Shown: in pieces, positions 36,559-47,450 of the stretch
Layout of the letters: each line of letters begins with the position of its first letter
How positions within the stretch are numbered: the stretch's first letter is position 1
NCBI GenBank assembly: GCA_002104905.1
Contig: MCFE01000648.1
Location: 1-49,968 of the forward strand
Source of the DNA: Basidiobolus meristosporus CBS 931.73
Lineage: Eukaryota > Basidiobolomycota > Basidiobolomycetes > Basidiobolales > Basidiobolaceae
DNA: 49,968 bases
Reading direction: 5' to 3'
The notes under the pieces: generated by a model
Databases searched by the model: none
What the model was told of the DNA's origin: nothing
What the model saw: only the letters and a program-made list of their open reading frames with translations
Position numbers and translations under genes: made by a program

Positions 36559-37543
36559 TCAGCTTGTAATGGGCTCGAATTTAAACACCAAGGTATCATT
36601 GTTCTTCAACGCCTTGATATCTCCATCGTCGTATATGAAGCTTTGGAAGTCCTCCAAAAACACTGCGGTGATCTGGGTCAGCTGGGGATCTTCCTGGAGC
36701 TTGGTGTATGCTAAATTGATAAGGTACTCAAGTGTTGAATCTTGGGTGTTGATGAGCACAGCCCGCCTCCAAGGTAGGTCAAAATCCTCCAACGTTTTGC
36801 TGGCATGTTGAAGAACCACTCGGATCTGAGGACCTAACCAAAAATGTTCTCTAGTGAGTCCAAGTCGAGTGGAATTCACTAAACGAAGCTAACTTACCCT
36901 CCTGGGGGCTGCTGGGGTACGAATTGGGAGTGCCTTGTTTCATGGCAGTATTCTCAACCAACTTTGCGCCGGCAGAAGCTGCACATAAAGGCAAAGAAAG
37001 GTGAGTCCCGGGAAGTTTGCTTGTTCGAGAAACACACTAACCAATGGATACCAATTTTTTGGCAAAGTTGAGTTGATGCTTTTCCCTGGCGATGTGCCTA
37101 GATACAGTCAAGTAGTCGTTTGGAGACCGAACCCTGATCTCGCACTCGCACAAACCACAGTAGAGATGGTCGGATGAATGTTCCTTGATATCCGGATGGT
37201 CTTTCATTAACTCGATGTACGCTTCTTTGGCTTTACTCGGTGCGTCCCGTGAGGTCCGTTTGTTCCCACGACGGCGTGGCTCAGGAAAGGACGTTCTAGT
37301 GGTTCCCGACATATTGGAGCGAGTCCTGCGATGTTCCTGTGCTATAGCTTCTGCTTGCTCCACAGGAGAATCCACAGCTACTCCGTCATTGACTGGCATT
37401 TCGTTGGAGAAACCAGTTTCAAGAGATATAATGCGAGTTGGTCGGGGTCCGCTTACGCTCAGATAGTTGAATGGGGGATCAAAGCGCGTGGAATAGGATT
37501 TGCTTTCTACAGTCAATATGCACGCGTATCGAATCTCTATCAA
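36559..37543 (-). CDS. C2H2-finger protein with a ubiquitin-like C-terminal segment
   Basis: Function unknown. Three exons on the minus strand: 37543-37042, 36978-36898 and 36833-36559. Introns of 63 and 64 nt have GTTAGT/GCAG and GTAAGT/TTAG borders, and all joins keep frame. The product is 285 residues, or 237 if translation starts at the second ATG (37397-37399), which gives a more protein-like N-terminus (MPVNDGVAVDSP). A basic stretch (PRRRGNKRT) may direct nuclear entry. A single finger follows, CGLC then HIAREKH (Cys129, Cys132, His150, His156 in the long form), resembling U1- or BED-type fingers. A short Ser/Pro linker leads to a C-terminal segment of about 90 residues with alternating strands and the ending ALKNNDTLVFKFE, reminiscent of ubiquitin-like folds such as the coilin N-terminus. 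That last comparison is a weak inference. Confidence 0.72.
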
Positions 37544-38560
37544 TTTCTAATCCATTGGGGGCCTGACCCACGCGCATAAGAATCCCAAATGAATGCAAAT
37601 CTAGATATGGCTGAATCAGCTAAACACACAACCATCACAAATCGAATGGAGCTGATGCCACCAGCATACGGTTCATGCCAATATACAAAGGAATAGTCCT
37701 GGTCAATTTAGCCAACATAAATATCATTGATCGACACATCAAGGGTAAGTCAAGGGTGGGTGTTTCGGTGAATGTGGATTGGCTGAAATCGTGGTTACGT
37801 CGTTGGCGCTCATAGGCTGGGTCGCTAACTATGGAAAGTTCTGGAGTCCCGGAATTGAGTATATAAGGTCGAAAGGGGAGACGGGATACAGCATTGAACA
37901 ACGCTTAGCCCTTCTGCTTACCGACGAGACTTCTTCGTGCTCGCATTGGTGTATGAATTTGGGCCAGAGTTAAAATTCCAGTGACTGGTATAGGAGAATT
38001 TAATCCATTGATTCTTCTACGTATGTAACCGGAGATATCCCCTTTCTCTATCCAGATGGATTCCATCCTGGTTGACTATTCAACAAAGATTATAAAAGAT
38101 TTAGCAAGTTGTAGCTGGTGCATTGAATAGAAATGAATCATCTTGCCAGTCAATTATGTAGTGGCAGTGGAGGTTCGTCGTACAAATTAGTGTTACCGCC
38201 ACATCACTGGCTGGGTTTGATGAGTTTGTGGCCATCATTAATGCATACATTAAACCTAATTGAACCTGACAGGAGCTGTGACTGCAATTTACGACGGATG
38301 AACCCAGCGAGTGAATTTACTCTAAACGTCCAATTAAACGCTCCATTCGTCAAACTAATTAAGCAATAGTGTTCGGTCACAGCATAATGGCAATATATTT
38401 GCTGTGGCATCACGAAACAGTGAACCCCAATAGTAACCTATTGCCATTATATTACATCATCCGTACATCGCTTACAACTTGCAGTTTATTTGAGATACAT
38501 TAGTCTCCGGCATACGAAAGTTGAGTAGTCTTCCATACCAACGCTGAAATTCGCTCCATC
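37544..38560. other. Shared upstream region of two divergent genes
   Basis: AT-rich, about 1 kb, no supported gene. It contains the perfect 12-bp inverted repeat annotated separately. An additional 5' exon of the zinc-finger gene here cannot be excluded. Confidence 0.5.
38384..38450. repeat. 12-bp perfect inverted repeat upstream of the senescence-domain gene
   Basis: ATAATGGCAATA at 38384-38395 is exactly repeated in reverse complement at 38439-38450, with a 43-nt spacer, 110 nt upstream of the ATG. It could be a paired protein-binding site or a chance hairpin. Confidence 0.5.
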
Positions 38561-40358
38561 ATGACCCTTGACGGAGTACTCTGCCCTACACATCAGGGAA
38601 AAGCTGAATATACCACGGTGCTATTCGTGCTACCTGGTTGCAAATGCTTTTTCACCAACGACAACAATGACACGAGCTTAGCAGCCAGCGGCGAGCTTCG
38701 CTTGTTCCTGATTAGTGTTCCCAACACCGAGCCAGAGTCACCCCCGCTCTACCACGTCTGCTTCTTAACTGTGGACGAGAAGTTCACCAGACCGCTGCTA
38801 AGAAACTCCAAAGCTCGACGAGATGAAAACGGCTCCTTCATATTTCCGGTTCCCCACAACTCATTTTACCGTATCGATATCCCAGAGTATGCGCACGCTC
38901 ATCGCTGAGTACCAACACCAGAGCCTCTAACTGACCACGTCATTTTCTAGGGAGGCAGCCGAGGAAGATATCCTAAGGTTCCAGGAAATCCTAGCCAACT
39001 ACATGGTATACGAATATCATGATTACCGCAAGACCTTGGCCATAGTTGATTCCAAAGGTGAGGTTTTGGGAACATTCAGTGAAAACAGTGATCTGAAGGA
39101 GGATGAAGAGCTGCATAATATGTCTGAGAAGACGCCTGTTGTCATAGAAATTCCAGAGGATGATTCCAATCCCACTTCCCCGACATCCCCTACCAGCTCA
39201 ACACCGCTTCCAAATATCATTCTGCCCGATGAAGATATCAGTGCAGGGGCAAGCGGTGAGCTAGCAGCCAAGGATGATGCCTCACTTCCCAAGAGTATTA
39301 AAAACAACATGGAGCGGGTCTACCTTCCGCCATTGGAGACCGCCGGCTCCCGACCTCACCATGGAGCAAGCGAAGTGGACTTGTCGGAGTATGCTAATGC
39401 ATCAACACAAACAGAACAACACTACAAGCCAACAACCTCCCGCCAGATTCAGCGAGTTAGACCATTGCAAGGGGCTGGAGACTTGCTTATCCTTATTACC
39501 GAACTGCTACAGGAGTGGTTTTCTCGAGCAACGTTGTTCTTCTCCAAGAAAGGGTAATCTGTTCTCGAAACCTGCCCCTCGGTATCTGATAAGATTGAGC
39601 TAATTCCATTCAGTCGAAATAGCCAGAGCGATGCAGGAAAGAAGGCTAAGGTGATTGAGACATTCCAGTTCATGCCAACCAAACCCAAATCTGCGCACCT
39701 GCAGAACAAGGCAAGCAAAACAGTTGAAGGTGAGAGGACTTCGTGCCGATTTAGTAGTAATCTTTATAGCTCACAGTTTTACACCCTAGTTCCTTGTCGT
39801 GTCATTGACCAACTGTGGGATTCAGCAGTGCAGGTCGGGTATCAAGTGGTGGCCGAGAATCCTCAGGTAAATGTTCTTTCAAGCCTAAATGGTTTAACAT
39901 GGCCTCTGATATTGACTCGAGCAGAACTCCAATCTTAGCTGTAATCCGGCCGAATTTGAATCAAAGATACGTCAGGCAACAATTCGTTTGAACCAAGTAC
40001 CAGATGACCTACTTCAGCCCGTTGCCTCTGGTGCTCATCTGAGCGTACAAAGCTGGTATGCCATTGTTGCTCCCCCACATTACCTCAGAGCGAAGACTAA
40101 CGGCGACTGTATTTCAGTAATCACGCGTCATGTAGTGGCTCCGTTTCTAAACAGGTGAATCCTTACAATTCGGAAAGCAAAGAATTAAAGGAGTCCGAGT
40201 TGAACCTGGTCTATATCGATCAAAAAGGTATAGCCCATCCTGCGCTGGTTTCTGATGCATTGACCACCAAGGAGATTGTTAAGACAGCCTCGAACCGCCT
40301 GAAAGTAGGCCTCAAGAGAAGGCCCACTGCCAAGGAAGTGTTCGTACCAAGCCAGTGA
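38561..40358 (+). CDS. Protein with spartin/senescence-like N-terminal domain
   Basis: Six exons: 38561-38886, 38951-39553, 39614-39729, 39790-39866, 39925-40055 and 40118-40358. The five introns of 58-64 nt all have GT-AG ends and consistent phases, giving 497 residues. Residues 1-130 follow the pattern of the N-terminal half of senescence/spartin domains: VLFVLPGCKCFF, AASGELRLFLI, then FLTV, a PLLRN block, and DIPEEAAEEDILRFQEILANY. Next is a Pro/Ser/Thr/acidic linker (about 180-260), then a conserved-looking C-terminal half with GAGDLLILITELLQEWF and CRVIDQLWDSAVQVGYQVV, which may be helical or membrane-associated. Spartin-family proteins act at lipid droplets, endosomes or mitochondria in other organisms. 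Transfer of that role here is inference. The C-terminal half does not clearly match the classical senescence domain. Confidence 0.68.
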
Positions 40359-40478
40359 TTTGCATCCTAGGTGGTGTAGAATATATACATCGGATGGTTG
40401 CCCAGAATACAGTTCCAATGTAACGATTCAGTATTGGCTTTTGTCTATTAGCGGTGATCCTTATTATTCAACAATGAT

Positions 40479-40484
40479 AATAAA
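40479..40484 (+). terminator. Polyadenylation signal of the senescence-domain gene
   Basis: AATAAA lies 121 nt after the stop codon. Confidence 0.5.
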
Positions 40485-40941
40485 CTCTCTTCTTATGCAC
40501 CCGTATGAAATCTTCTCTGCAACTGATGTTCAACACACACGCGCTCCTTTTCAATATAGCCCTTGGCTACAAGAATTGAGGCTAGCCTGACATTTTGGCA
40601 GGATCCATTCTCAAAATGCCAAGTGTTACAAGCTGCTAGTAAAAGATCAATCAGCATCAATGCTTAGTTAATTTCAGCTAAACCTGTCCTCCCGCAGCAA
40701 ACAACTATATTCAACCCAATTTGGAATTCAGAAATTGGTGGAAAAATGTAGTTTGTATTACTAGCAGGCCTGACCACACCACTCAAAATGGTTCACAGTC
40801 AGGTGGCCATGGCCAACATTGGTTTTTCCAATATTTTGAGTTAATGAGGCAATACTACCCAGCAGGTGGCATTTGGCTACTGTATACTCCATGGCTGTTG
40901 TAGTACCCTAACAAGGTATACTTACAACGCTATGCCCAATA
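40485..40941. other. Transition from gene island to repeat block
   Basis: No gene. CpG becomes rare from about 40600, and AT-rich sequence of the mobile-element type begins. No family assignment. Confidence 0.4.
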
Positions 40942-41397
40942 TGTTCTAAGAGTTTTGGAGATATTTGAATTCATTGGGAGAACTAGTTGACTCTGTGGTT
41001 TGCGCTTAATGATTTATTGTATATAAAAGTGGTATTTATACTTTTACAAGGATATAGCAAAAAAATCCATCTAAAATATTTTTGAACTTTGACCAAATTT
41101 CTTGTTGGAATTTGTGTGGAATAATTTCACAAAAACATGAAGTATACAAAACACACAGTTTCTCAAAGCTGTCTAACCAGCCCCAAACTCTGAACATATG
41201 CTCTTGGTATCTTCTTAAGCATATTCCACATGTTCAACTTAACAAGACTATTCAAAAGTGTAATTACTACTTTTTCATTCTATAAGTAATTATGTGAAAA
41301 CCATTTTTTCTACTTATACTCCCAATTACTTTCAACATTGCCAAAACTCTTACTGTAGGTTAGAGTCCTATGTTGTCACTCTCTAGAAGGCATACTA
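40942..41397. mobile_element. Rearranged old copia LTR with primer-binding site and leader
   Basis: 40942-41047 matches the first 106 bp of a minus-oriented LTR (TGTTCTAAGAGTTTTGGAG). From about 41055 to 41357 the sequence matches a plus-oriented LTR, with losses near its start. It then continues with a degraded primer-binding site (GGTTAGAGTCCT) and about 30 bp of gag leader (TGTTGTCACTCTCT). Divergence is much greater than in elements A-C, so it is an older copy. It is cut at 41397 by a CCCTA element. Confidence 0.7.
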
Positions 41398-41978
41398 CCC
41401 TATGAAAAGTTATTGTGATGATCCTGTCAAAAGGCCATCACAAATTTAAAGTCCCATGACTAAGAGGTACTGATCCTGTCAGGACACTATGCAGAGACCA
41501 TTGAAAAATAATTGCACCCCAGATTTCACAAAAAACTTGGTCAAAATTTCTCATCTCAATGATATAATAGTGGCTTTTGATTAGCTCCCTGCCAATTTGC
41601 TCACTTTCTGATCCCAGACACTTGGTCACCTCCTATGTTTGTGTGCATTGATTGGCTATTGCCTCTTTTTCACACTTCTTACTTCCTGACTGAACCATTT
41701 CTCTTACTTCTTATGCATACAAATTGATTTATTTCCATTGACACTTCAGTTGTACCTCAATTGCCAATTGTATTGACCTATACAAGTCCCTATATCCTAC
41801 ACTAATATTTAACCCAACCCCACACCCAACAAGTAACTCCATTAAAATCCACCACTGAGTAAGTATTTCTGCTGTAACACACTGTTTCCATGACTCTGAC
41901 AGGAACCCAACAGCTTTATGCCACTGTTCACTCACTGGTTCCTACACATCCTGGTCTTCAGCCAGAACTGCAAGGTCT

Positions 41979-42328
41979 TGTTGCAATATTGTGAGGAGTA
42001 TTGGAAGTGATGTGGAGAACTAGAGGATTTACATGTTATTCACTTGTAGATTTATTGATCAAAAGTATGGTATTTATACTTATGATAAAGTAGAGCAAAC
42101 AAATGTGTAGAGCTTGTTAAGAAAGGTCCTAAGAATATGTGTGCAAAGTTTGGGGTCTTTTGGACGACTTTGAGAAAAATAATAATCTGGGTACCTGACA
42201 ATTTGATGAAAAATATTCCAAGTAAATCCCAACAAGAAATTTGGTCATGACAGAATGCTAGTCAAAGAATAAGATCTATGTGACTAATTTAGCATGAATA
42301 TTTTGGTGACAACTTAATAATTACAACA
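41979..42328 (-). mobile_element. Divergent solo LTR, target duplication GGTCT
   Basis: 350 bp from TGTTGCAATATT to AATTACAACA, flanked by GGTCT at 41974-41978 and 42329-42333. It aligns with the main LTR family over its length, including TATA, AATAAA and GTGCAAAGTTTGGGG, but with many differences. It represents a separate or older subfamily. Confidence 0.88.
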
Positions 42329-42434
42329 GGTCTGGCACCTCATCTGCCAATTTTTGCAATAAATACTTGCAATATTCAAGTGCATTTTCTTGAGCACTGT
42401 TCTTGAAGAAGTGTGGCAACCACTTAGTGTGCCT

Positions 42435-42783
42435 TGTTGTAAGAGTCTTGGAGATACTGGAAGTGATTGGGAGAACAAGTAGATTATGTGGTTTTCACTT
42501 AATAATTTATTGAATGTGAAAGTAGTATTTATACTTTTACCTGGTCTTGGCATTACAAGCATGTAGAATAGGTTAGGGAAGGTCCCAAGAACATGTGTGC
42601 AAAGTTTGGGGCTGTTTGGACAACTTTGAGAATTTTCATGTTCTGGGTACCTGGTATTTAAGTGAAAATATTCTAAGTAAATCCCGACAAGGAATTTGGT
42701 CAGTATTCTCTAGGATTTAAGGGTAATGATCTAAGGGACTAAGTTAGGTGAATATTTAGGTGGAATTACAAATTTTTACAACA
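42435..42783 (-). repeat. Element A 3' LTR
   Basis: TGTTGTAAGAGTC to TTTTTACAACA on the plus strand. TATA dyad and AATAAA are present, and the polypurine complement CTCCCACTC follows. Confidence 0.95.
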
Positions 42784-42794
42784 CTCCCACTCAG

Positions 42795-45700
42795 CTAAAT
42801 GCTCATACTGACTAGTCCTAATTTTGACCTAAGATATTCAACTTGTCTCTAGCTAATGGTTTGGTAAATATGTATGCAATCATTTCATCTGTAGGACAGT
42901 AAACTAAGCTAACTAAGTTATTCTCTATAGCTTCACATATGAAATGATATCTAATATCTATGTGCTTGGTTCTAGCATGAAAAGTTGGATTTCTACCTAA
43001 TTGTATACATCCTTGATTATCTTGAAATAAAGTAATAGGCGTTTTTTGACATAGGCCTAAATCTGTAAAAAGCTTTCTTAACCACATTGCTTCTTTTGTA
43101 GCTTCACAGGCTGTCATATACTCTGCCTCTGTGGTAGAAAGTGCTACAGTTGGTTGCTTTCTTGAATTCCATGAAATTGCTCCTTTACAGTAAAGAAAGG
43201 TGTATCCTGCGGTGGATCTTCTCTCTTCCAAATTTTGTCCCCAATCAGCATCAGAGTATCCCACAAGATCCTGTTATGAATACTTATAAGTGTATCTTAA
43301 GTAGATATCAGCAGTTCCTTTTAAGTATCTAAAAATCCACTTAACTGCTGCAATATGATCAGATCCATAGTTCTGATTATGTTGGCTGACAACTCCTACT
43401 GAATATGAGATATCTGGACGTGTTCCAAGCATGATATACATCAGACTGCCAACCATAGATTGATAAGGAAAGTCAAGGCTTTCAGATGGCACCAAGCTCT
43501 CTTGATTTGGTTGAGTTTTGACCAAGTTAAGGTTTGTCTCCATTGGGGTGGCTGCTGGTTTACAGTCTTCCATTTGGTACTTCTTTAGTATATCTTGAAT
43601 ATACTTGGATTGGCTAAGGGTGATAGTCTGGGTACCTCTGTCTATGGAGAACTTAATCCCTAAGTAGTAACTGAGTTCTCCTATTTTGGACATCTTAAAC
43701 TCTTTAGATAGGCTGGATTTAGTCTCTTCCAATGTTGCTAGGTTATTGGTGGCTATAATAAGATCATCCACATATAGAGCTAATGGAACTGGACTTGCTC
43801 TATCTGGCTTATAATATATACTATAGTCAGCATTACTCCTTTTGAAACTCAAAGATTCCAAATAAAAATCTATCTTACAATTACAGGCTCTTGGTGATTG
43901 TTTGAGACCATATAGTGACTTTTTAAGCTTGCAGACCAAATGGGGGTTATCTTGAGCAACAAACCCATCAGGCTGGTTCATATACACATCCTCATCAAGT
44001 TCTCCATTCAAATATGCAGTTTTTACATCCATTTGATGAATAAAAAACTTATATTTGGCTGCAATAGCCAATATTAATCTGATGGAATCAAACTTGGCTA
44101 CCAGTGCAAAGGTCTCAGTATAGTCAAGTCCTTTTGTTTGAGAGTATCCTTTGGCTACAAGTCTTGCTTTGTATCTTTCAGTTGTACCATCAGCCTTGTA
44201 TTTTGTCTTGAAGACCCAACTGCATCCAATTGATTTTTGGTTGATTGGTAATTTGACTAAGTCCCAAGTTTGATTTTCCATCAGGGCCTGATATTCCTCA
44301 GTCATTGCAGATCTCAAAACTTTGTCTGAGGGTTATTTAGGGCCTCTTTTACAGTCTGGGGTTCATCAATATAGACTGAATAGGCATAAGCTAAGTTTGT
44401 ACCCTCATTGATATAGTAATTTGGGCTATTTCTTGTCCAATTGGATATCTGGGGATTTGATACTGGAATGATCACTTATGGGATATTCCTGGGCACTGAT
44501 TCTGGCTGAACCATGGTTGTAGAGTCCTCTGGAGTGAAAAATTTTTCATTGTTTTGCTCTGACTCAATCCTGACAGTTGGTGGACTTGAGATCAAATTTT
44601 TGTCATCATATGATGTCATTTTTGGTGAAAATTTTGAATTTTCATCAAACAACACATCCCTGGACTTGATCAGCTTCTTTGCTTTGGTATTGTAGAGTTT
44701 GTATGCCTTACTCTCATTGCAGTAGCCCAAAAATATGCATTTTACACTTTTTGGCTCAAATTTTGACTGCTTTCTGGCCAGTTTCTTGGCATATGCTGTA
44801 CACCTGTATATTCTTAGATGTTCTGCACTTGGTCTGTATCCATGTCATGCTTCATATGGAGTAGAATCACAAAGTATTCTGTTATAACTCCTGTTTTTAA
44901 GGTATACAGCAGTGGCAACTGATTCTGCCCAAAAATCATAGGATAATTTTTGATCATGGATCATAGATCTTGCCATATCAATTATTGATCCGTTAGCTTG
45001 TTCTGCTACTCCATTTTGCTGTGGGGAGTATAATTGAGTAGTTTCTTGCTTTATCCCATGAGTTTTGCAGAAGTGGATGAAGAGTTTTGAGGTATATTCT
45101 CCACCATTGTCAGAGCGTATTTTCTTGATTATTTCACCAGTTTCTCTCTCCACCATGGCTTTAAACTCCCTGAACTTAGACAGAGCTTCTTCCTTCCTCT
45201 CCATGAAGTAGATCCATGTGTATCTTGTATAATCATCAATAAAAGTGATTAAATACTTTATCCCACCTAAGGATAAATTTTGCATAGGTCCACACAGATC
45301 TGAGTGAATTAGATCTAATTTTTCTTAGTTTTGATTAACCCAGAGCTCTTGAATGGTTGTCTGGCTTGTTTCCCATATATGCAGGCTTCACAGTGCTCCA
45401 AATCAGCTGGGGGATCAACTTTCACTCCAGAAATTAGCTGATCTTTGATCATTTTATGCAAATAATCAAAATTGAAGTGTCCAAATCTCCTGTGCCAAAG
45501 CATTGGTGTTTCTTCATTTACGTTTCTTATATTGGCTTCCAGATATGATGGAATTTAAGTCTACTTGTACAGATTCTGATCTCTGATGCCCAAAGCAATA
45601 TGGGCACAATTTTGATCAATGATCCTGCATCCAGAATTGTTAAAACTGAAACTGAGTCCCTCTGCTGCGGCCTTACTTACAGATAGTAGGTTCTTGGCTA

Positions 45701-46763
45701 TTTCTGGTACAAAGAGTACTTCTTTAGAGGTCAGGGTATGGCTTCCTTCACTGCTTCTTAGGTTTACTTGGATAGTTCCTTCTCCCACTGCATCAAGTGT
45801 TCTATTGTCACCCATGAAAACCTTCTTAATTGGAATTTCTTGATATTGGGTAAAAAGTTCTTTTTGGTGTGTAAAGTGTTGAGAAGCTCCAGAGTCAATA
45901 TACCACGTCTGAGAATCCTTGTTTGTGGTCATATTTAGTGCAGACATGAATAGTCTATCTGCAGTTGTTACAGCATTTCCATTTTCAGGCTTCTTTTGCT
46001 GATAATCTCTCTTTTTGAGACACCGGTCTAGTGTGTGTCCTTTCCTTTTGCAGTAGTTGCAAAATAGGTTGCTGTTTCCTTTGTAGGGTTTTTGGTACCT
46101 CCTTTGTTGGTTATCATTGCTTATTAAAGCATTTTCTTCTTCCTTCTTATTGGCACTTGATTTTCTTAATTCTTCATCCAGCAGCCTTCCATATACGTAA
46201 TTTAGGGTCAAATCTTCAGTTATGGACTCTAGGGCTGATACAAGGCCCTGAAACTTGTCTGTCAGGCTATTCAGGATGGTAACTATCACATCCTCATCAG
46301 TAGTTGGTATGCCCACAGATTCCATCTCATCTAACAGCAGGGTAATTCTGTTAATTAGATTAGTCATTTCTTCTCCTGGTAGCATCTTTGTAGTAAAGAA
46401 TTTCCGTCTCAGATACATTTTCTTGGCAGCTGAACATGACTGGTAGGTGTCTTCTAATGCTTTCCAGGCATTCTTTGCTGTTTTTGCTCTTGAGCATTGA
46501 ATTAGTAATTTGTCCTTGACATTAAGGTAAATGCAGTTAAAGGCACTTTGTTCTTTCTTCTGGTACTTTAAGGCTTCCTCTCCCATGTTTTTAGGAGGGC
46601 ATTCTTCTTCCATGACAATATCCCAAAGGCCTCTTTCTTGTAGCAGCATCTTCATCTTCACCTTCCACACTTGGTAGTTGGATCCATCCAACTTTTCAGC
46701 AGAGGGAAAAACTCCAGTAATAGCAGTAGTAGACATTGCAGAGAGTGACAGCTTGGGGCTCAT
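42795..46763 (-). pseudogene. Element A gag-pol (broken)
   Basis: Minus strand, from the ATG in the primer-binding site. Gag-protease is open to 45561: FPSAEKLDGSNYQVW, zinc knuckle CNYCKRKGHTLDRC (about 46020-46061), protease DSGASQHF (about 45890). A stop separates it from the preintegrase segment HRRFGHFNF (about 45490), and a 1-nt frameshift near 45315 precedes integrase (FIDDYTRYTW, SDNGGEYT, YSPQQNGVAEQAN, 45285-44845). A stop replaces a Trp-context codon near 44842, and another break lies near 44470. Reverse transcriptase is open at 44317-43274 with YVDDLIIA near 43770. RNase H (43264-42818; STTEAEY near 43130) follows one stop codon and ends with a frameshift. Reverse transcriptase is the best preserved of the three copies. 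Confidence 0.92.
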
Positions 46764-46767
46764 AACC
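46755..46767 (-). other. Element A primer-binding site
   Basis: Sense GGTTATGAGCCCC directly follows the 5' LTR, identical to element B. It is complementary to the initiator tRNA-Met anticodon arm. Its ATG is at 46761-46763. Confidence 0.72.
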
Positions 46768-47116
46768 TGTTGTAAGAGTCTTGGAGATATTGGAAGTGAT
46801 TGGGACAACAAGTAGATTATGTGGTTTTCACTTAATGATTTATTGAATGTAAAAGTAGTATTTATACTTTTACCTGGTCTTGGCATTACAAGCATGTAGA
46901 ATAGGTTAGGGAAGGTCCCAAGAACATGTGTGCAAAGTTTGGGGCTGTTTGGACAACTTTGAGAATTTTCATGTTCTGGGTACCTGGTATTTAAGTGAAA
47001 ATATTCTAAGTAAATCCGGACAAGGAATTTGGTCAGTGTTCTCTAGGATTTAAGGGTAATGATCTAAGTGACTAAGTTAGGTGAATATTTATGTGGAATT
47101 ACAAATTTTTACAATG
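46768..47116 (-). repeat. Element A 5' LTR
   Basis: TGTTGTAAGAGTC to TTTTTACAATG on the plus strand, 349 bp. Same layout as the 3' LTR. Confidence 0.95.
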
Positions 47117-47310
47117 TGCCTATCAATGTTCCAAAATTCCACTGAAGGCATTGTGATAGTCTTTTGAGTTGTTGATGCTGTAGCCTTGTCTGTCAGTGGG
47201 ATGTCCACTCTGTGAACAATAGAGGATATAGAAGCTGTGGTAGACAAGTTGCCTTTCTCTGCACACTTATCTACCTTGCTGCAGTGTAGCTCAATCACCT
47301 GCACTTCCAA
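47117..47310 (-). pseudogene. Second CCCTA-element protein, internal segment (copy 3)
   Basis: The frame on the minus strand is open from about 47310 to the element A insertion and contains ELHCSKVDKCAEKGNLSTT and PSVEFWNIDRH. It bridges the position where copy 1 has a frameshift near 8460, and so supports a single reading frame for the family. Confidence 0.6.
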
Positions 47311-47450
47311 CTCTTAAGAAAACTGCTGCCTTCCTGTTGGTAATTCTTCTTGGCTATGATGGGATTCAGTCTGTTCTGGGCTTGTTGGGTTAATTGGCAA
47401 GAACAGAATTTTTTTGTATGCTTCCCTGTCTCAGGCTTGGGTAGATTAGG

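Larger units (their letters stand above)
42435..47116 (-). mobile_element. Copia element A (full length, minus)
   Basis: 4682 bp with two 349-bp LTRs (42435-42783 and 46768-47116) and the target duplication TGCCT (42430-42434 and 47117-47121). By eye the two LTRs differ at about ten positions, including the outermost CA changed to TG at 47115-47116. Both share the same variant near 42655/46985, confirming they belong together. It sits in the second-protein gene of CCCTA copy 3. Its polypurine tract (sense GAGTGGGAG) is at 42784-42792. Confidence 0.95.
41398..47450 (-). mobile_element. CCCTA-type element copy 3 (minus), interrupted
   Basis: The terminus CCCTATGAAAAGTTATTG at 41398 is the mirror of the right end at 22172. 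The sequence then follows copy 1 in reverse (41398-41978, 42329-42434, 47117-47450), interrupted by a solo LTR and copia element A. At 47450 it is interrupted by LINE sequence, and its other end is not in the window. Confidence 0.7.
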
